Positions 22,401 through 33,600 of a DNA stretch of 64,000 nucleotides are shown one piece after another. Within the stretch, counting starts at the first letter, position 1; each line of letters begins with the position of its first letter. The stretch is from Ceratobasidium sp. AG-K. Taxonomy: Eukaryota > Basidiomycota > Agaricomycetes > Cantharellales > Ceratobasidiaceae. The translations under genes and the position numbers were made by a program. The stretch spans positions 124,001-188,000 of the forward strand of contig JAWNGF010000004.1 in the NCBI GenBank assembly GCA_037039685.1, given 5' to 3'. Under the pieces are notes generated by a model, which saw nothing but the letters and a program-made list of their open reading frames with translations, ran no database searches and was not told the origin of the DNA.

Positions 22401-22909
22401 TCGTGATCCCATACGAGTTAGCAATGGCCCAACACCCGTCTCCTGACTTGACGGTGTATACCGGCTGTAGAATGATTTGAGACAATGGTTGAGTTATGAA
22501 CTTTGGAAGCTGACCTGGCAATTATACGTTGAGTCTGGTCGTGCGGTAAGTTTAGTTCATCGAATTGGAATATCATTTACATACCGACGACGCAAAGTGA
22601 TTGACCGACGCTTAGAGCATTACAATTCAACGAAGGATTTAGCTTGGTGAGCTGATACGAGCTGATGCTATTCTTTTGAGGGATCAAAAGGCAGGTATCG
22701 CCGCTAACGACCTAGAGGCGTACTCGGAGGTTAAAATATAAACACAAATCATCGAGCATTGGCGCACCTTATAGGTCTTCGTACAAGCCGCGTCGGCCGC
22801 TGTCAAAAGTTGAACGAGTATGCAAACAACGTCAAAAACCCGACTCACAGAGGGCGAATGCCAGCACAGCAACAGTCCAGAGCAGCATATCGATAGTCGG
22901 ATGAAGCAT
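19440..22909 (-). CDS. Secreted multi-LysM protein with CBM18-like C-terminus
   Basis: Intron-rich minus-strand gene from ATG 22909 (MLHPTIDMLLWTVAVLAFAL, a signal peptide) to TAA 19440. I read about eight LysM modules. 1: SGDTCLLIPQKNSISSYQL (22797-22585). 2: YTVKSGDGCWAIANSYGITT (22460-22200). 3: YSVKSGDK/CSAIAVTNKIS (22055-21825). 4: YTVKSGDTCYAIATANSITT (21762-21610). 5: TTIQSGDTCDKIGARAGIS (21455-21205). 6: GGCQKIAESLKLSLSNLLAL (21145-20905). 7: IAAKNSLTSTQLKSLNPSLN (20860-20660). 8: VVQGDTC/YDLATKVAMSL (20660-20440). A hevein-like (CBM18) motif follows: CINCTSRECCSILGICQA..CKSVNGCTKNC near 20080-19985. A further Cys-rich tail ends at 19440. LysM and CBM18 bind chitin, so the product should act outside the cell. 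One in-frame TGA (20499..20501) falls inside LysM 8, so the allele may be truncated. Exon borders are partly approximate. Confidence 0.75.
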
Positions 22910-23187
22910 GAACTTGCCTCTGCGACTAGTATTTAATTCCAAGGCCCATCCAGGACTTTGCAGCTGAGATGCCCATCTGAGGTCGGCTGGCGGCCGAAAT
23001 GACCGGTCCTAGTCATGTTCTGATCACCACGCGAACATCACGCTCACGGTGAGTCGGCTTCAGGGTCTCGTGATCGCCAAGCAGGACCCCGAAACTCTCA
23101 TCATTTCGACCACGACGAGCCGGTCTCCGAAAGTCCACTATAATGTATTCAAACCAAAGTATCCAGTCAAAGTGCCCCTGTCGCAAC
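22910..23187. promoter_or_regulatory. Shared divergent promoter, LysM gene and chitinase
   Basis: 278 bp between the two start codons, with the genes pointing away from each other. There is no room for separate promoters of usual fungal length, so co-regulation is likely. I see no clear TATA box. The inference rests on spacing and matching chitin-related products. Confidence 0.5.
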
Positions 23188-25677
23188 CATGGGAGCATCG
23201 CGGGTTATTTCGTCTCTGTTGTTCCTTGTGTAACTCGCTACTGCCCAAGGAAGTTCGTACTTTTCTCCACTGATGCCACACGGACTAATGCCTTCTAGCA
23301 TCATGCGGCTCACAAGCCAAAGGAGCACTTTGTCCTGACAAGCAGGTATGGATCGCATTTTTCTCATTGGTGACCAGTGGCGTCTAAGCTTTTGACAGTG
23401 TTGTAGCCAGTATGGATTTTGTGGAACTACAAGTGAATTTTGTTTAACATCGAAACGATGCCAAAGTCGTTGCGTAAGTAGAGGTGTCGCTCGAATTTCC
23501 CATTATTCACTTGTTCTGATGACTCTAGATCAACGATGGTCCGCCGCCTCCGCCCGCTGGCCCTCAAGCACCGATGATTGATACATCCAAGCTGTATAAA
23601 CCGCCTGCAGGAACATTTAACGATCGGTAAGCGATCGAAGTATCTCGGACTTTGAGCGGGCAGACTGACGACTTAATAGACGCCTTGTAGCATACTTCTC
23701 GAACTTGGCTCAGTATCGTGGTCTGGACCCATCGATTCCAGGTTGCAAGAATGATTCGCAGTTTGTAAGTCTCTCGGCTAGGACATCTAAGGGGACATAC
23801 TGACCATCAGCCAGCTACCGGAACACATCAACCCCCATTTGTATACCCATATTAACTACGGCAGGTCTTCATATTTTATTCCCCGTCGCGACTGACCCCC
23901 ATGAATAGCGTTTGTGTTCATGGCCGAAGTTAGCAGTCGTCTCGAGTGATTGGTTCCTTCTCACCTGTTTTCCAAATCGGATTATTTAATCCTCCCTCAC
24001 GAATACGACGACGAGGACCTGTCCCTGTGTATGAACCGATGGGTGCACAAGCTCAATCCCAACTGTAAAACATCGTTCTCGGTCGGAGGGTGGTCCATGA
24101 ACGTGATAAGTCTTCCCATTCTCTGCCTATTATTTTGTCTAATTTCGAAATATATTTCTACGCGCCTCCAAGTATACCGGCGGAATAGACTATACCCCCT
24201 TCTTCTCACGGATGACATCTTCAGCAGCGAGCCGAAAGACGTTCATCGACTCGTCGATCAAGTGGGCGAGAAACTTGGAATTTGATAGGATTGGCATTGT
24301 ATGTCGCTCCTCAGCTTGTTCAGGATACATATCTAATTATAGAATAGACTTTAGGATTGGGAGTTTGTTGGAGACCCGAAACGTGGTGGGTCCTCTGCCG
24401 ACAAGGCCAACTTCAACGCTTTGTGGGGGGTTTAAATGATATTTTCGACAATGCACACTAATTGGCTTGGCAGAGCGAAAGAGCTACGCGCAGCCTGCAA
24501 AGCTGAAGCGGCTTCGTCTGGTAAACCTGAGCTCATCTTGACAGTGGCCGCTCCCGCAAGACCTGAGCACATTGGATACATCGATCCCAAGGCTCGTCCC
24601 TTCGCCCAGGGATTGTCATAATTTAATTCGTTTGCCATACTAGACTATTGCTCAGCATTTCGATTGGCTAAAGTGCGCATTTCTTCCATCCTTCTTATAC
24701 CAAACTGACTCTAAATTCACGCAGCCTGATGACATACGAGTACGCCCAATCTTCCTCTTTTTTATTAGCTGTGTTGTTGACCCTATACCACAGCTTTTAC
24801 GGAAACTAGGACAATGTCGTCGAGAACCAGGCGCCCATCATCGATCAACGGAAGAGTGACTGGTCATTCACACCCGCGATCGACATGTACTTGAAAGCAG
24901 GCGTCCCGGCAAAGCAACTCGTTGCTGACCTTCCCCTCTACGGGCGCGTATGGACTCCCACCGACCCCAAACAAAACACACCGGGGTCCCCTGGGACAGC
25001 TGGGATTGCAGGGCGCTGCACGGGCTAAAAAGGGTACCTGTCATATTTCGAGATTGACGAGATTCACAAGGCTCAAGATGGTGGTGGATAATATTGGGTT
25101 CCGGGGAATGGGTATTGCTTGGTGGGTTCGAGTGTATTTTCGGAGAAGCGGGTCTAACCTCTTCTAGCTTTTTGACAACCAATGGGTGGGATATGACGAC
25201 GCAGCGTATGTGAACTGGGGATCGGGTAATGGGATGTGCTAGAGCGCTGCATTCATCCAGGTCCTTCACAGCCAAGATAGATATCATCAATGAAAAGGGA
25301 CTAGGAGGTGCTATGGTTAGTTTTCGCCAACTGACTTGATACACAGGCTAACATGTCATTTAGCTGTGGGCGATTGACCAAGATACAAAGGATTTCGCTC
25401 TCACCAAGACTCTCACAAAGTATGTCCCCCACTCTTTCCGTAGCTTTCCTGATTTTTCGCTTTTAGTGCTTTCCGCTCGTGCCCCAAGGACGGCGACTGG
25501 CCCGCTAGTCTAACGGGAAAGCTCGTTGAAATCGAGTGCGGTGATGCGCCTGACTTCTACCGGACGAGAGAATGTGGAGATGATGGAAAATGGAAATCGC
25601 CAAGTAACATACAATGCCTCGTCAGCAGACAGGTCACTGCAATGCAGCAGACTGCCGAGGACCTTTGCATAGAGTAA
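23188..25677 (+). pseudogene. CBM18-GH18 chitinase, probably degraded
   Basis: ATG 23188 opens a signal peptide (MGASRVISSLLFL). A hevein-type CBM18 follows across a 53-bp intron: CGSQAKGALCPDKQ then [16 protein letters not shown] proline linker ([14 protein letters not shown]) leads to a GH18 barrel: LVAYFSNLAQYRGLDP, THINYAFVFMAE, CKTSFSVGGWSMN, then the catalytic strand FDRIGI/DWEFVGDPKRGG across intron 24299..24354. Later blocks are ELILTVAAPARPEHIG, IDMYLKAGVPAKQLVADLPL and DIINEKGLGGAMLWAIDQDT. GH18 enzymes hydrolyse chitin by substrate-assisted catalysis. The DxxDxDxE motif here is DxxGxDxE: the catalytic Glu and adjacent Asp remain, the middle Asp is Gly. A 1-bp loss near 24425 (NALWGV in place of NALVGGLND), TAA at about 25026 and TAA near 25088 argue for a pseudogene. 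I could not connect the signal peptide to CBM18 in frame. Confidence 0.7.
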
Positions 25678-26733
25678 AAGGGAATGACACGTCGATTGAT
25701 AACTGGAGTTGGAGAATGATTGAATGTAAATTCCTTCCATTGAAAGTCTGAATGAAGATTTGTTTATACGTGGTTATTCATTGAGCTTTGAATACCCTTT
25801 CTCAACTTATTGAAACGGCTTATGAGACCATGTCACTTGGAGTGAGCATGAGAATTCAAGCGACTACTCTCGCCGAGTGGAAATCACGTGTAAAATCGGT
25901 CCCAATGCACGCCTTGGGTGAGCAGGCAGAAAATTATCAGACCTGGTCAATGTTACGGCAATAACAGACTCATGATCCCCAATGTTAAACAGAAGGCCGA
26001 CCTGCATGTGCAACTCCCATCACCTATACACTTCGGCTCAAGCGAGGGCGATCCATCCCAATCACTCTTGATGCCAACATAGGGCATGAGCTGAATCAGC
26101 CCGTCCATATTTAGAGCATGCACAACAACAATTCTATCAGGGGTGGGAAACCTTGGCACAGTGGCATATACCCGAGCTTCTACCAAGAAAGGTAAATTAC
26201 GAGACACCGTAGGCGAGCCACGTCTGCTGGTCCAAACTGAGCCTAGAGCCTCTGCACCCTCAATTATCATACTCTGCTATCGAAACCTTCCGTTGATAAT
26301 GCCCTGGTGTTTCGGGAGTATCCAGTTGGGGTAGCCCGCCGAGCAAGGCACACCTAAGTGCGATGCTCCGCATCATGGTACTGCCGACTCGGAGCGCCCA
26401 TGAGAACCATATCCTCCGGCTTGGACACCCTAATTGAGTAGGTAGCCCAGATACAGAGTGGTCCCATGCATACGTCGAGCCCTTCTCGCTGGCAAGCATC
26501 GAGAAAATTGATCTGTTCGTGGGCGTTTGGATGGACTGTCTGGGGTCCTCTGATCGACCATTTTACTCGATTAGTATGCCATCAACACACATTAGTCCTC
26601 TCGTCATGCCACCAAATGGTCAGGCTGAGAAATGCGTTGGCCGATATAGCCGGCGACATTTCCGTGTGTCTTCGATGAGCGCTATCATCTCAATCCGCCG
26701 CTTGGACTTTGAGTAAAACAGCTCCAGTCCGGG
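25678..26733. other. Gene-poor stretch, no assignable gene
   Basis: Minus-strand open frames at 25953..26270 and 26260..26499 abut and contain protein-like text (VVHALNMDGLIQLMPYVGIK; CPSRRIWFSWALRVG). I recognise no family, and other frames are full of stops, so a decayed gene on the minus strand is possible but unsupported. Confidence 0.3.
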
Positions 26734-27267
26734 GTGTGTAGTCTCTGTGCCTACAATGCGCATTTCTCTTCCTTTGCAGTCCTCGGGTTGCTACACGTCG
26801 CTCGATGGGGCGAGCGTGACTTGTTCTCTGGTAATCGTACTCGACAAATTCGCGAGAACCTCCGTGATCGTAACTCGTCTAGTGTCTGTGGCTTCTCTGA
26901 CTCTGATCCCAGTCCCCCGTCGAACGCACCCCCTGACTTGCCCCCTGCGTTTCAAAAGGTTCAAGAGCGCTTCGAGCATCACAACCGTACGTTTGATAAA
27001 CTGGATACTAATAGTGACGGGTATATCGATGCCGGCGAGATCCTCAGTCGCTCGAATTCTGATTGGGAGATGCACATTCGGTACGCAGGGTACTTCGAAC
27101 CTCTGGGATCCAGGAAATCGACGAAACGACGGAGGAGCACACCCCCGGTAGTATGTCTCCTCCTTGCGATTGCGTTTTTGCCAATTCTAATGAATATACC
27201 AATAGAAAAAACGGATGGCCAAACCCCAGTTTCTCGACATTGCGGAACGTCGGCCAATGGAAGGTAG
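26734..27267 (+). CDS. EF-hand-containing ORF, possibly a gene fragment
   Basis: The only firm feature is a canonical calcium-binding EF-hand loop, FDKLDTNSDGYIDAGEIL (about residues 88-105), with Asp/Asn/Asp/Gly/Ile/Glu at the expected positions. It is preceded by a helix-like QKVQERFEHHNR. The upstream part is Pro/Ser rich and the downstream part becomes low quality after the loop. A second frame (27215..27565) may be a later exon. There is no clear start and no second EF-hand, so it may be part of a larger spliced gene or a remnant. Confidence 0.4.
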   Translation: MCSLCAYNAHFSSFAVLGLLHVARWGERDLFSGNRTRQIRENLRDRNSSSVCGFSDSDPSPPSNAPPDLPPAFQKVQERFEHHNRTFDKLDTNSDGYIDAGEILSRSNSDWEMHIRYAGYFEPLGSRKSTKRRRSTPPVVCLLLAIAFLPILMNIPIEKTDGQTPVSRHCGTSANGR

Positions 27268-27678
27268 CGAACAAAGTTCTCACTGTCCGGCAGTTCAAGA
27301 CAAGATAGAGAGCTGTGACTTTCCACTTGACGATACGACAATATCTTGGCGCATATACCCTAGTTTGCGTGGTTTAGAGTTGTCACCCTTCCACTCCCTG
27401 TTTGTATCAGTTACCGCGAAGCCATTCGACATCAATACTAGGTCCGATTACGCCGTCAAGTCTTTACCCAAAACAATACGTTGTCGGTCAACTCTGGGGA
27501 TCCTCGTAAATGAGTTCGTCGTCAACCTGTGTGAGGGTGCGAATTCGTTCTCTGCTGGTCGGTAGCTCAACCTTCACCCAAAGTTTGTCAAAAAATCAAT
27601 TGCGCTAATATATTGCTACAAACAATGGGAGCTCATACACGTGTCTATCATTTTCCTTGCTAGAGCCTTGGTCACCAC
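27268..27678. other. Spacer with possible exon remnant
   Basis: A plus-strand frame to 27565 (LDDTTISWRIYPSLRGLELS) could belong to the EF-hand locus. Nothing recognisable otherwise. The questin-oxidase-like gene ends on the opposite strand at 27679. Confidence 0.3.
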
Positions 27679-29530
27679 TCAATCCCAGCCCAGCCCTGTG
27701 CGGTGCCATCCAGATTCGCGATCATCGTGATCCCGAGCGATGCCCTTGTCCTTGAACACATGGTCCCACCTAAGCGCACCCATCAAAAGTCCACCAACTC
27801 GCACGAACAATGTTCCGTCGATGAATTCGGCACCCTTGAGCTCAGTGTGCGCAAAGGTCCCCTTGGGACGAGTTCCGTACAACGCCGCTCCGTGCGCCAA
27901 CGCCCGCTCGGCCTTGACGTGGTGCTCGTCTTGATGGGGAACCGTGTGGGTGAGTACGGTGTACCATGGATTTCCGAGGGGCTCTTTGTCCGCGGAGGTG
28001 TTGGGATCTGGGTTGGGCTTGGGATCGTTGCTGACGGATTCGAAGAAGCCTTGGACGTCGAGTGCCGGCCTGCCGCGCGAGACGAAGTAGCCGAGAGCGG
28101 AGCCAAAGTAAGCCTTCAAAAGGCTTGCCTGGTGAACTGGTTTAAGGAGAGATAAGATCGAGGGGATAAACAAGTTCGAAGTCACGAGATGAACCCTATC
28201 AAGGTATCATAGCAATTAGCGACAACCCAAGTTAATCGAGGGTGAATGTACGCACAGGAAGAAATCGGCGCGGAAGTCGCGGTCTTTCTTCCATCCGCCC
28301 AATCCGAAAGCCACAGCTACGAACCAAGACAGCTCTTCCACCCTCTCCTGAATCTCTTTTTCGTTGGCGTTGACCACCCACAACGAGGCGTATTCCCGAA
28401 TAATATCGCCTACGCTGCCCAGAGTATCGGAAAATTTGCTCGTGCTATCGTGTGAGCACGTTTTGCCAGCTTCGAGGCGCTCGTCAGCGAGAACGCGGGA
28501 CAGGATAGTAAAGGCGTGCGTATGTCCCTTTGACGCTTGCGTTTCCGAGCCGCCGGTGAGACTAAGAGCTGAAGTAAGAGAGGAGAGGTAGCTGGAAGTT
28601 TTTCCTGGGCCAGCCGCGGCGAAGAAGCTAGGATCTAATAGTTTCTCGAGAGCCGCGTGATGAACTGTAGCTTGTGCCAATCCTAGAAACCACCATCTTA
28701 GATCCTATTATCCTGAGTACTGTCAAGGAACCAACCTTCGATTGCCATGCCTTCGACCCCGAACTCTGCTCCGTGACCGAAATGAATCATGGGATGAAGC
28801 AGACCAGAGAGGAAGCGGTCAAGCATTCGAGGTTCCCCGGGACCCCAGTTGGACTCGTGGCTGAAAATGAAGCGCTCAAAAGTGGTTGGAAGGCCATGTT
28901 CCTTGATTTCGCCCGCGAAAAAGTTCATGTAGGCGTTGTAAAAACTGCGAGCAGAAAAGAGAATTAATCAAGCGACAAATAGAGTTTGTGACGAGAAAGT
29001 GCCTACTCTTCCTCGCCCAAATGCTTCGTCCAATTGTCGCGGGTGATGGGTTCCGGTGACTTGTAAGCGGGCCGCTGATAGCTGGCATGATCGTCGAACG
29101 CTGCTTGCAGGACATGACCTGGAGCACCAAGTCCGTACGCAGCAAACAGGTGATGGGACAGGTGGTTGTGGAATCCCTACCAGCGCAATAAATATTGGTG
29201 AGTGGTCCAAGATAGTAGCCAAGTTGGATGAAGTACCTTTTCGTTGAAGAATACGTGGAAACGTTTGTGGTTCTCTTTCAGGAGTCGTACGAGCGTGGCC
29301 GTTGACTCGGGAGTAATCCCTGCGTTTGGAGTCGGTGCGGATGGGCTCGTGAACGCCGACGCGAATGATGGGGCGGGGAAAATCTTGTCGAGCAAAGCAT
29401 CGTCAAAGTCTGGAGGAGACATCCTTGATTTGTTTCGTACTCTAAAACGAGGTGTGGATGTGGCGGTAGAGGTAGCTCGGGTGAGCGAGGTGACTCGAGA
29501 CGAACAAGCTGATCTGCGGAGCTGGTTCAT
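27679..29530 (-). CDS. Questin-oxidase-like protein (AflY family), complete
   Basis: Five exons: 29530..29237, 29176..29007, 28944..28736, 28682..28256 and 28195..27679. All four introns (60, 62, 53, 60 bp) are GT..AG and phase-consistent, giving 538 residues. Family hallmarks: LVRLLKENHKRFHVFFNEK, GFHNHLSHHLFAAYGLGAP, FFAGEIKEHGLPTTFERFIF, LHPMIHFGHGAEFGVEGMAI (conserved His-rich core), and VLTHTVPHQDEHHVKAERAL near the end. In ascomycetes this family includes questin oxidase and AflY, which open anthraquinone-type rings by a Baeyer-Villiger-like step. No polyketide synthase is in this window, so the substrate here is unknown. The N-terminal 35 residues are Arg/Ser/Thr rich and could be a mitochondrial presequence, or the start may be the Met of MSPPDFDDALLDK. 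Confidence 0.88.
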
Positions 29531-30378
29531 GCCGTCTGCTGCTCAGCGAGGAATGCATTTATAATGAGCTCCGGGAAGTCATGTGGACCCGTAGGCCGTA
29601 AAGGTGGTGACTAAACTGCGAAAGTGATGCTGTTTGAGTCAGCTTTCGTCATTGATTGGCACGTGTTATGGGCCAATCACCGTGGAGTAATTGTTGAAGA
29701 AGCCCGTTTGTGGGATGATGGGAGTCTAAAAGGACTTGGGTTGTGCGCAGAGCAAGTTGATGCATCAATGGTGCTTAGGAAAGACCGCTGCGCTGTCGGC
29801 CACGACTAATCATTCTCCTCGTTCTCCGAGGAAAGAGTGTTGTTCCCGCGGTACCCCATTCGGACAGTCAGCGCCTTGTAGGCTCGTTTCTCAAGCCGAA
29901 CCGCCGAATTTCATCATGAAGAACATGCAAGCCAGGATTCCGAGCGTGAAGTTCAATAATCAAGCGAGGTTGTGGATGTCAGAACAATCGAGTCGCGCTG
30001 AATGATGTCATCACATGGTCACGTGGTTGGCGGGGTCATTGGCTAGCACAAGAGCATTTACTCAGTGCTCACTCAACCTACCGTTCCTCACGACAAAGAG
30101 CTGTTGTGGTAAGTGACACCATGTGATTAAATTCTCGAATATCCCTACTACATGGTTCTATAGTCAAGCTTAGGACGGATCTGGATGTCACGCATCTGGG
30201 ATGGCGTGAACGGTGACTCATCCACAAGCTGGGACGGAACGGAAACTAGGTTTTGACCGGGTCATCCTTGCTGAAAAAACATGGACCTTTTGCGCCTCCG
30301 CGTGTCTTTCACTTTCACAAGTCCGCGGAGTTAAATTTCAAGGTTACTAACCACCGTTGGCGCAAGGAGAGCACCCAG
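29531..30378. other. Intergenic region, with Copia target site at its end
   Basis: No convincing gene. Short plus-strand frames (29624..30005) lack family features. It probably holds the questin-oxidase-like promoter. CCCAG at 30374..30378 is the left copy of the Copia target duplication. Confidence 0.5.
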
Positions 30379-30649
30379 TGTTGAATATTCAGTCTTATAC
30401 GTGTATATATGCGTATCACGTGATTGTGTTCCACATGGACACGCGCTTCGGTAAAAATTTTGTCCTCAGTTCTCTACTCTCAAGTAGTACGAGCTGAGGT
30501 ATAGTTTAGATTTTATCTTTTATATTCATTTGCTTATATTACCTGTAGTTACATTGATATCCAGGTATATATATGCGCAGTTCTCTACTCTCAAGTAGTA
30601 CGAGCTGAGTTACATTGATATCCAGCCCGACACTGCGCTTATCTCAAAA
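30379..30649 (+). repeat. 5' LTR of the Copia element
   Basis: Starts TGTTGAATATTCAG and ends ATCTCAAAA. It contains TATA-like words and two copies of a roughly 32-bp word beginning CAGTTCTCTACTCTCAAGTA (near 30468 and 30579), each followed by ACATTGATATCCAG at varying distance. So part of the LTR is internally duplicated. Confidence 0.95.
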
Positions 30650-30664
30650 GGTTATGAGCCCTGG
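30650..30664 (+). promoter_or_regulatory. Primer binding site, initiator tRNA-Met anticodon arm
   Basis: GGTTATGAGCCCTGG directly follows the LTR. Its reverse complement (CAGGGCTCATAACC) is the anticodon arm of fungal initiator tRNA-Met with CAT in the loop, not the tRNA 3' end. This is the half-tRNA priming known from Drosophila copia and yeast Ty5. The likely gag ATG (30654) lies inside it. Confidence 0.75.
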
Positions 30665-33600
30665 TAGCGTCAAAAGTGAAGAACCAGAGAACCCAGAAAA
30701 CGCTGTAAACGTTACTACTACTACAATGGCATCGACCGACGCTTACCTTAGCAAGAAAACCTACGAGATCCCACTCCTGAAGGACGACGGATCCAACTAT
30801 AGCTCATGGAAGTTCCGCCAAACGACGGTCCTGCGAATTCGGGGACTGCTCAAGATCGCGTATGGCACAGAAACGCCGCCTGAACCGCTCACCGAGACCG
30901 AGAAAAAGGACTCTGCCAAAGTATCAGCCAATAAAATCGAAATTGAACAATGGCAGAAGCGAGACGACGACGCATTCGCTCAGATTACCCTGAATATGGA
31001 AGACGGAGCGATGGCCGACGTGATCGAGACGACATCGGCGCACGAAGCATGGACGAAAGTTGTCGAACGCTGGGAAGGAAAAGGAATGCAATCGCTATCC
31101 TTTTACTATCAGCAATTCATGAGTGCAAAAATCGAGGAGGAAGAAGACTTATCTGCCGGGTTTAACAACATCCGATCGATCGCCTCCAAGATGAAGACAC
31201 TCGGAGAAGCGGTGACCGACCTTATGCTCGCGCAAGTCTTCATGAATGCGCTCCCCCCGTCCTATGCGATCGTCAGCACGGTCATCCAGACATCCACTCA
31301 GACCGGCCTCATCACGCCCGACATGGTTGTCAAAGCGGCATTAGCTGAAGAAGAACGACGGAAGACAGGAGGCGGACTCACAGCGATGTTTGCTCAAGCC
31401 CCAAAGCCAAAATCCAAGAAACCGAGCGACCTGAAAGGGAAGAAAAAGGCCAAAGGCCCCCTATGCGACAACTGCGCCAAGCCCGGGCACACCAAGAAGG
31501 AATGCTGGGCGAGAGGAGGCGGAGCCGAAGGGACCGGACCACACCAAAAGCGACGAGCCGCTAAGTCAACTGAATCAAAAACGAGCGAATCAAGTAACGC
31601 ACCTAAAACCGAATCGGCAAAAGTGGTCCTCACAGCCGAAGAACCCGATGATATGCCATCGATATATGCGATGCCGGCCGTGGACAATCAGTCAGCTAGA
31701 GACACGTGGCTGCTCGATTCGGGAGCGTCAAAACACATGACCCGAAATCGAGAATGGTTTTCGACTTACCGACCTCTGGTACCACCAATCGCCGTTCGAG
31801 TGGGCGACGGGAATATGATAAATGCGACCGGAATCGGCCGTGTCCAGCTTACGCTACGCAACGGAACCCGTAAGGAGACCGACATGTCGATCGACAGTGT
31901 ATTGCACGTACCGGGACTTCATGCCAGTCTGATGTCCGTCAAACAACTCGCCAAACGTGGCACTTTTGTTCTTTTTGGCAAAAGTGAGGCAAGACTCCTG
32001 GCGAACGATGGCCGTGGACCCGAGATCGGCTACGCACGCGAGTTAGGCGTCGAACTTTACCGACTAAATGCGCGCGTTAAACACGCAGAACCGACCGCCC
32101 ATGTTGCCATTGTCGAATCGGAGAACCTGAACGATGAGGATGACCTAGAAGCGAGCGAATTCATCGCATATACGGCCAGTCACATCGCCCGAGCCGATCT
32201 ACATACCTGGCATCGTCGCCTAGGACACATAAACTACAAGTATGTCCTAGATATGGTCAGAAAGGGCGTCGTACGAGGGATGGACATCGTAGGCAGTCGC
32301 TTACCGCCGCAATCACAATGCGAGCCGTGCCTCAAAGGCAAGCAAACCCGCGCCCCATTTCCAACGTCGACAAATCGAGCGTCCGATGTACTCGAGTTAC
32401 TCCATAGCGATCTACACGGGCCCGCCGCCGTTCAAGCCATTCAAGGTTATCAGTACTTCGCTGTCACGATCGACGACAAGTCCCGCAAGATATTCGTTCA
32501 CTTACTTAAGCATAAAAACGACTACGCGAATCACTTCAAGGAGTTGAAACCGTCAATCGAGAATCTGACGGGCAAGCGGATCAAGCACTTACGAACGGAC
32601 GGCGGAGGCGAATATGCATCAAACGCTTTCGAAGCATGGCTGAAATCGCACGGAATCGAGCACCAGAAGACCGAGGCGGATTCTTCAGCGAGCAATGGCG
32701 TAGCAGAGCGAGCGATTCGTACGTTAAACGATAGTCAACGAGCGATGCGAGCGGATGCAGACTTACCCGACAAATATTGGGGACTCGCAATCATTCACGC
32801 CGCATACATCTGGAATGTAACGCCGAAACGATCGCTTGACGGTAAAACCCCGGACGAAATTTTCACGGGCAAGCTACCCGACGTCTCCCGACTCCGCACC
32901 TTTGGCTGCAAGGCATGGGCTCGAGTACCCAATGATCAACGTACCAAGCTACAGGCAAGATCGATCGAGTGTACTTACCTCGGATTCGCCCCAAATCGAA
33001 AGGCGCATATTCTCATTCAGCGCTCGATCGGTCGCGTAATCACCTCACGTGACGTCGTATTCGATGAGGGAGGCGAGACGCGACAACGCGTGATAATTGA
33101 AGATTTCGAGGACGAGTTCCCAGAACAAGTGGGCGATCAGGAGCACCAGGAGCCAACGCCTGAAATCATCATCGAGCCAGAGCCAGTAAGCCGACAAGAA
33201 TCTGATGCCGAGCCGACGAGCAATTCCCCCATCGAGCCAGAGCCGCCAGCGAAACAGCCTGAGCCTCCACGTCGATCAGGTCGAGCTACTAGACCGCCAC
33301 TACGATACGGAGCTGAAGTGGGCGCGCAGAACGAGACTGCCACGCGAACCGATAAGCCGACGACCGAGAGCGCCCTAAATGCGCTAATTGAACATCCCCC
33401 CGACACCTATGCCGAAGCTATGGCACGACCAGACGCCAATCTATGGCTCGAAGCTATGATCGAAGAAATCAAATCGATTACCGAGCATAAAGTTTGGAAA
33501 CCGGCTGATAGACCGACTCACAAAAGGGTCATCAAATGTCGCTGGGTGTACGCATATAAGCGCGACGTCGATGGCGAAATCCTCAAATACAAAGCCCGAC

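Noticed and set aside
25953..26499. Two minus-strand ORFs that might form a gene
   Set aside because: No recognisable family, no convincing splice pair joining them, stops in neighbouring sequence.
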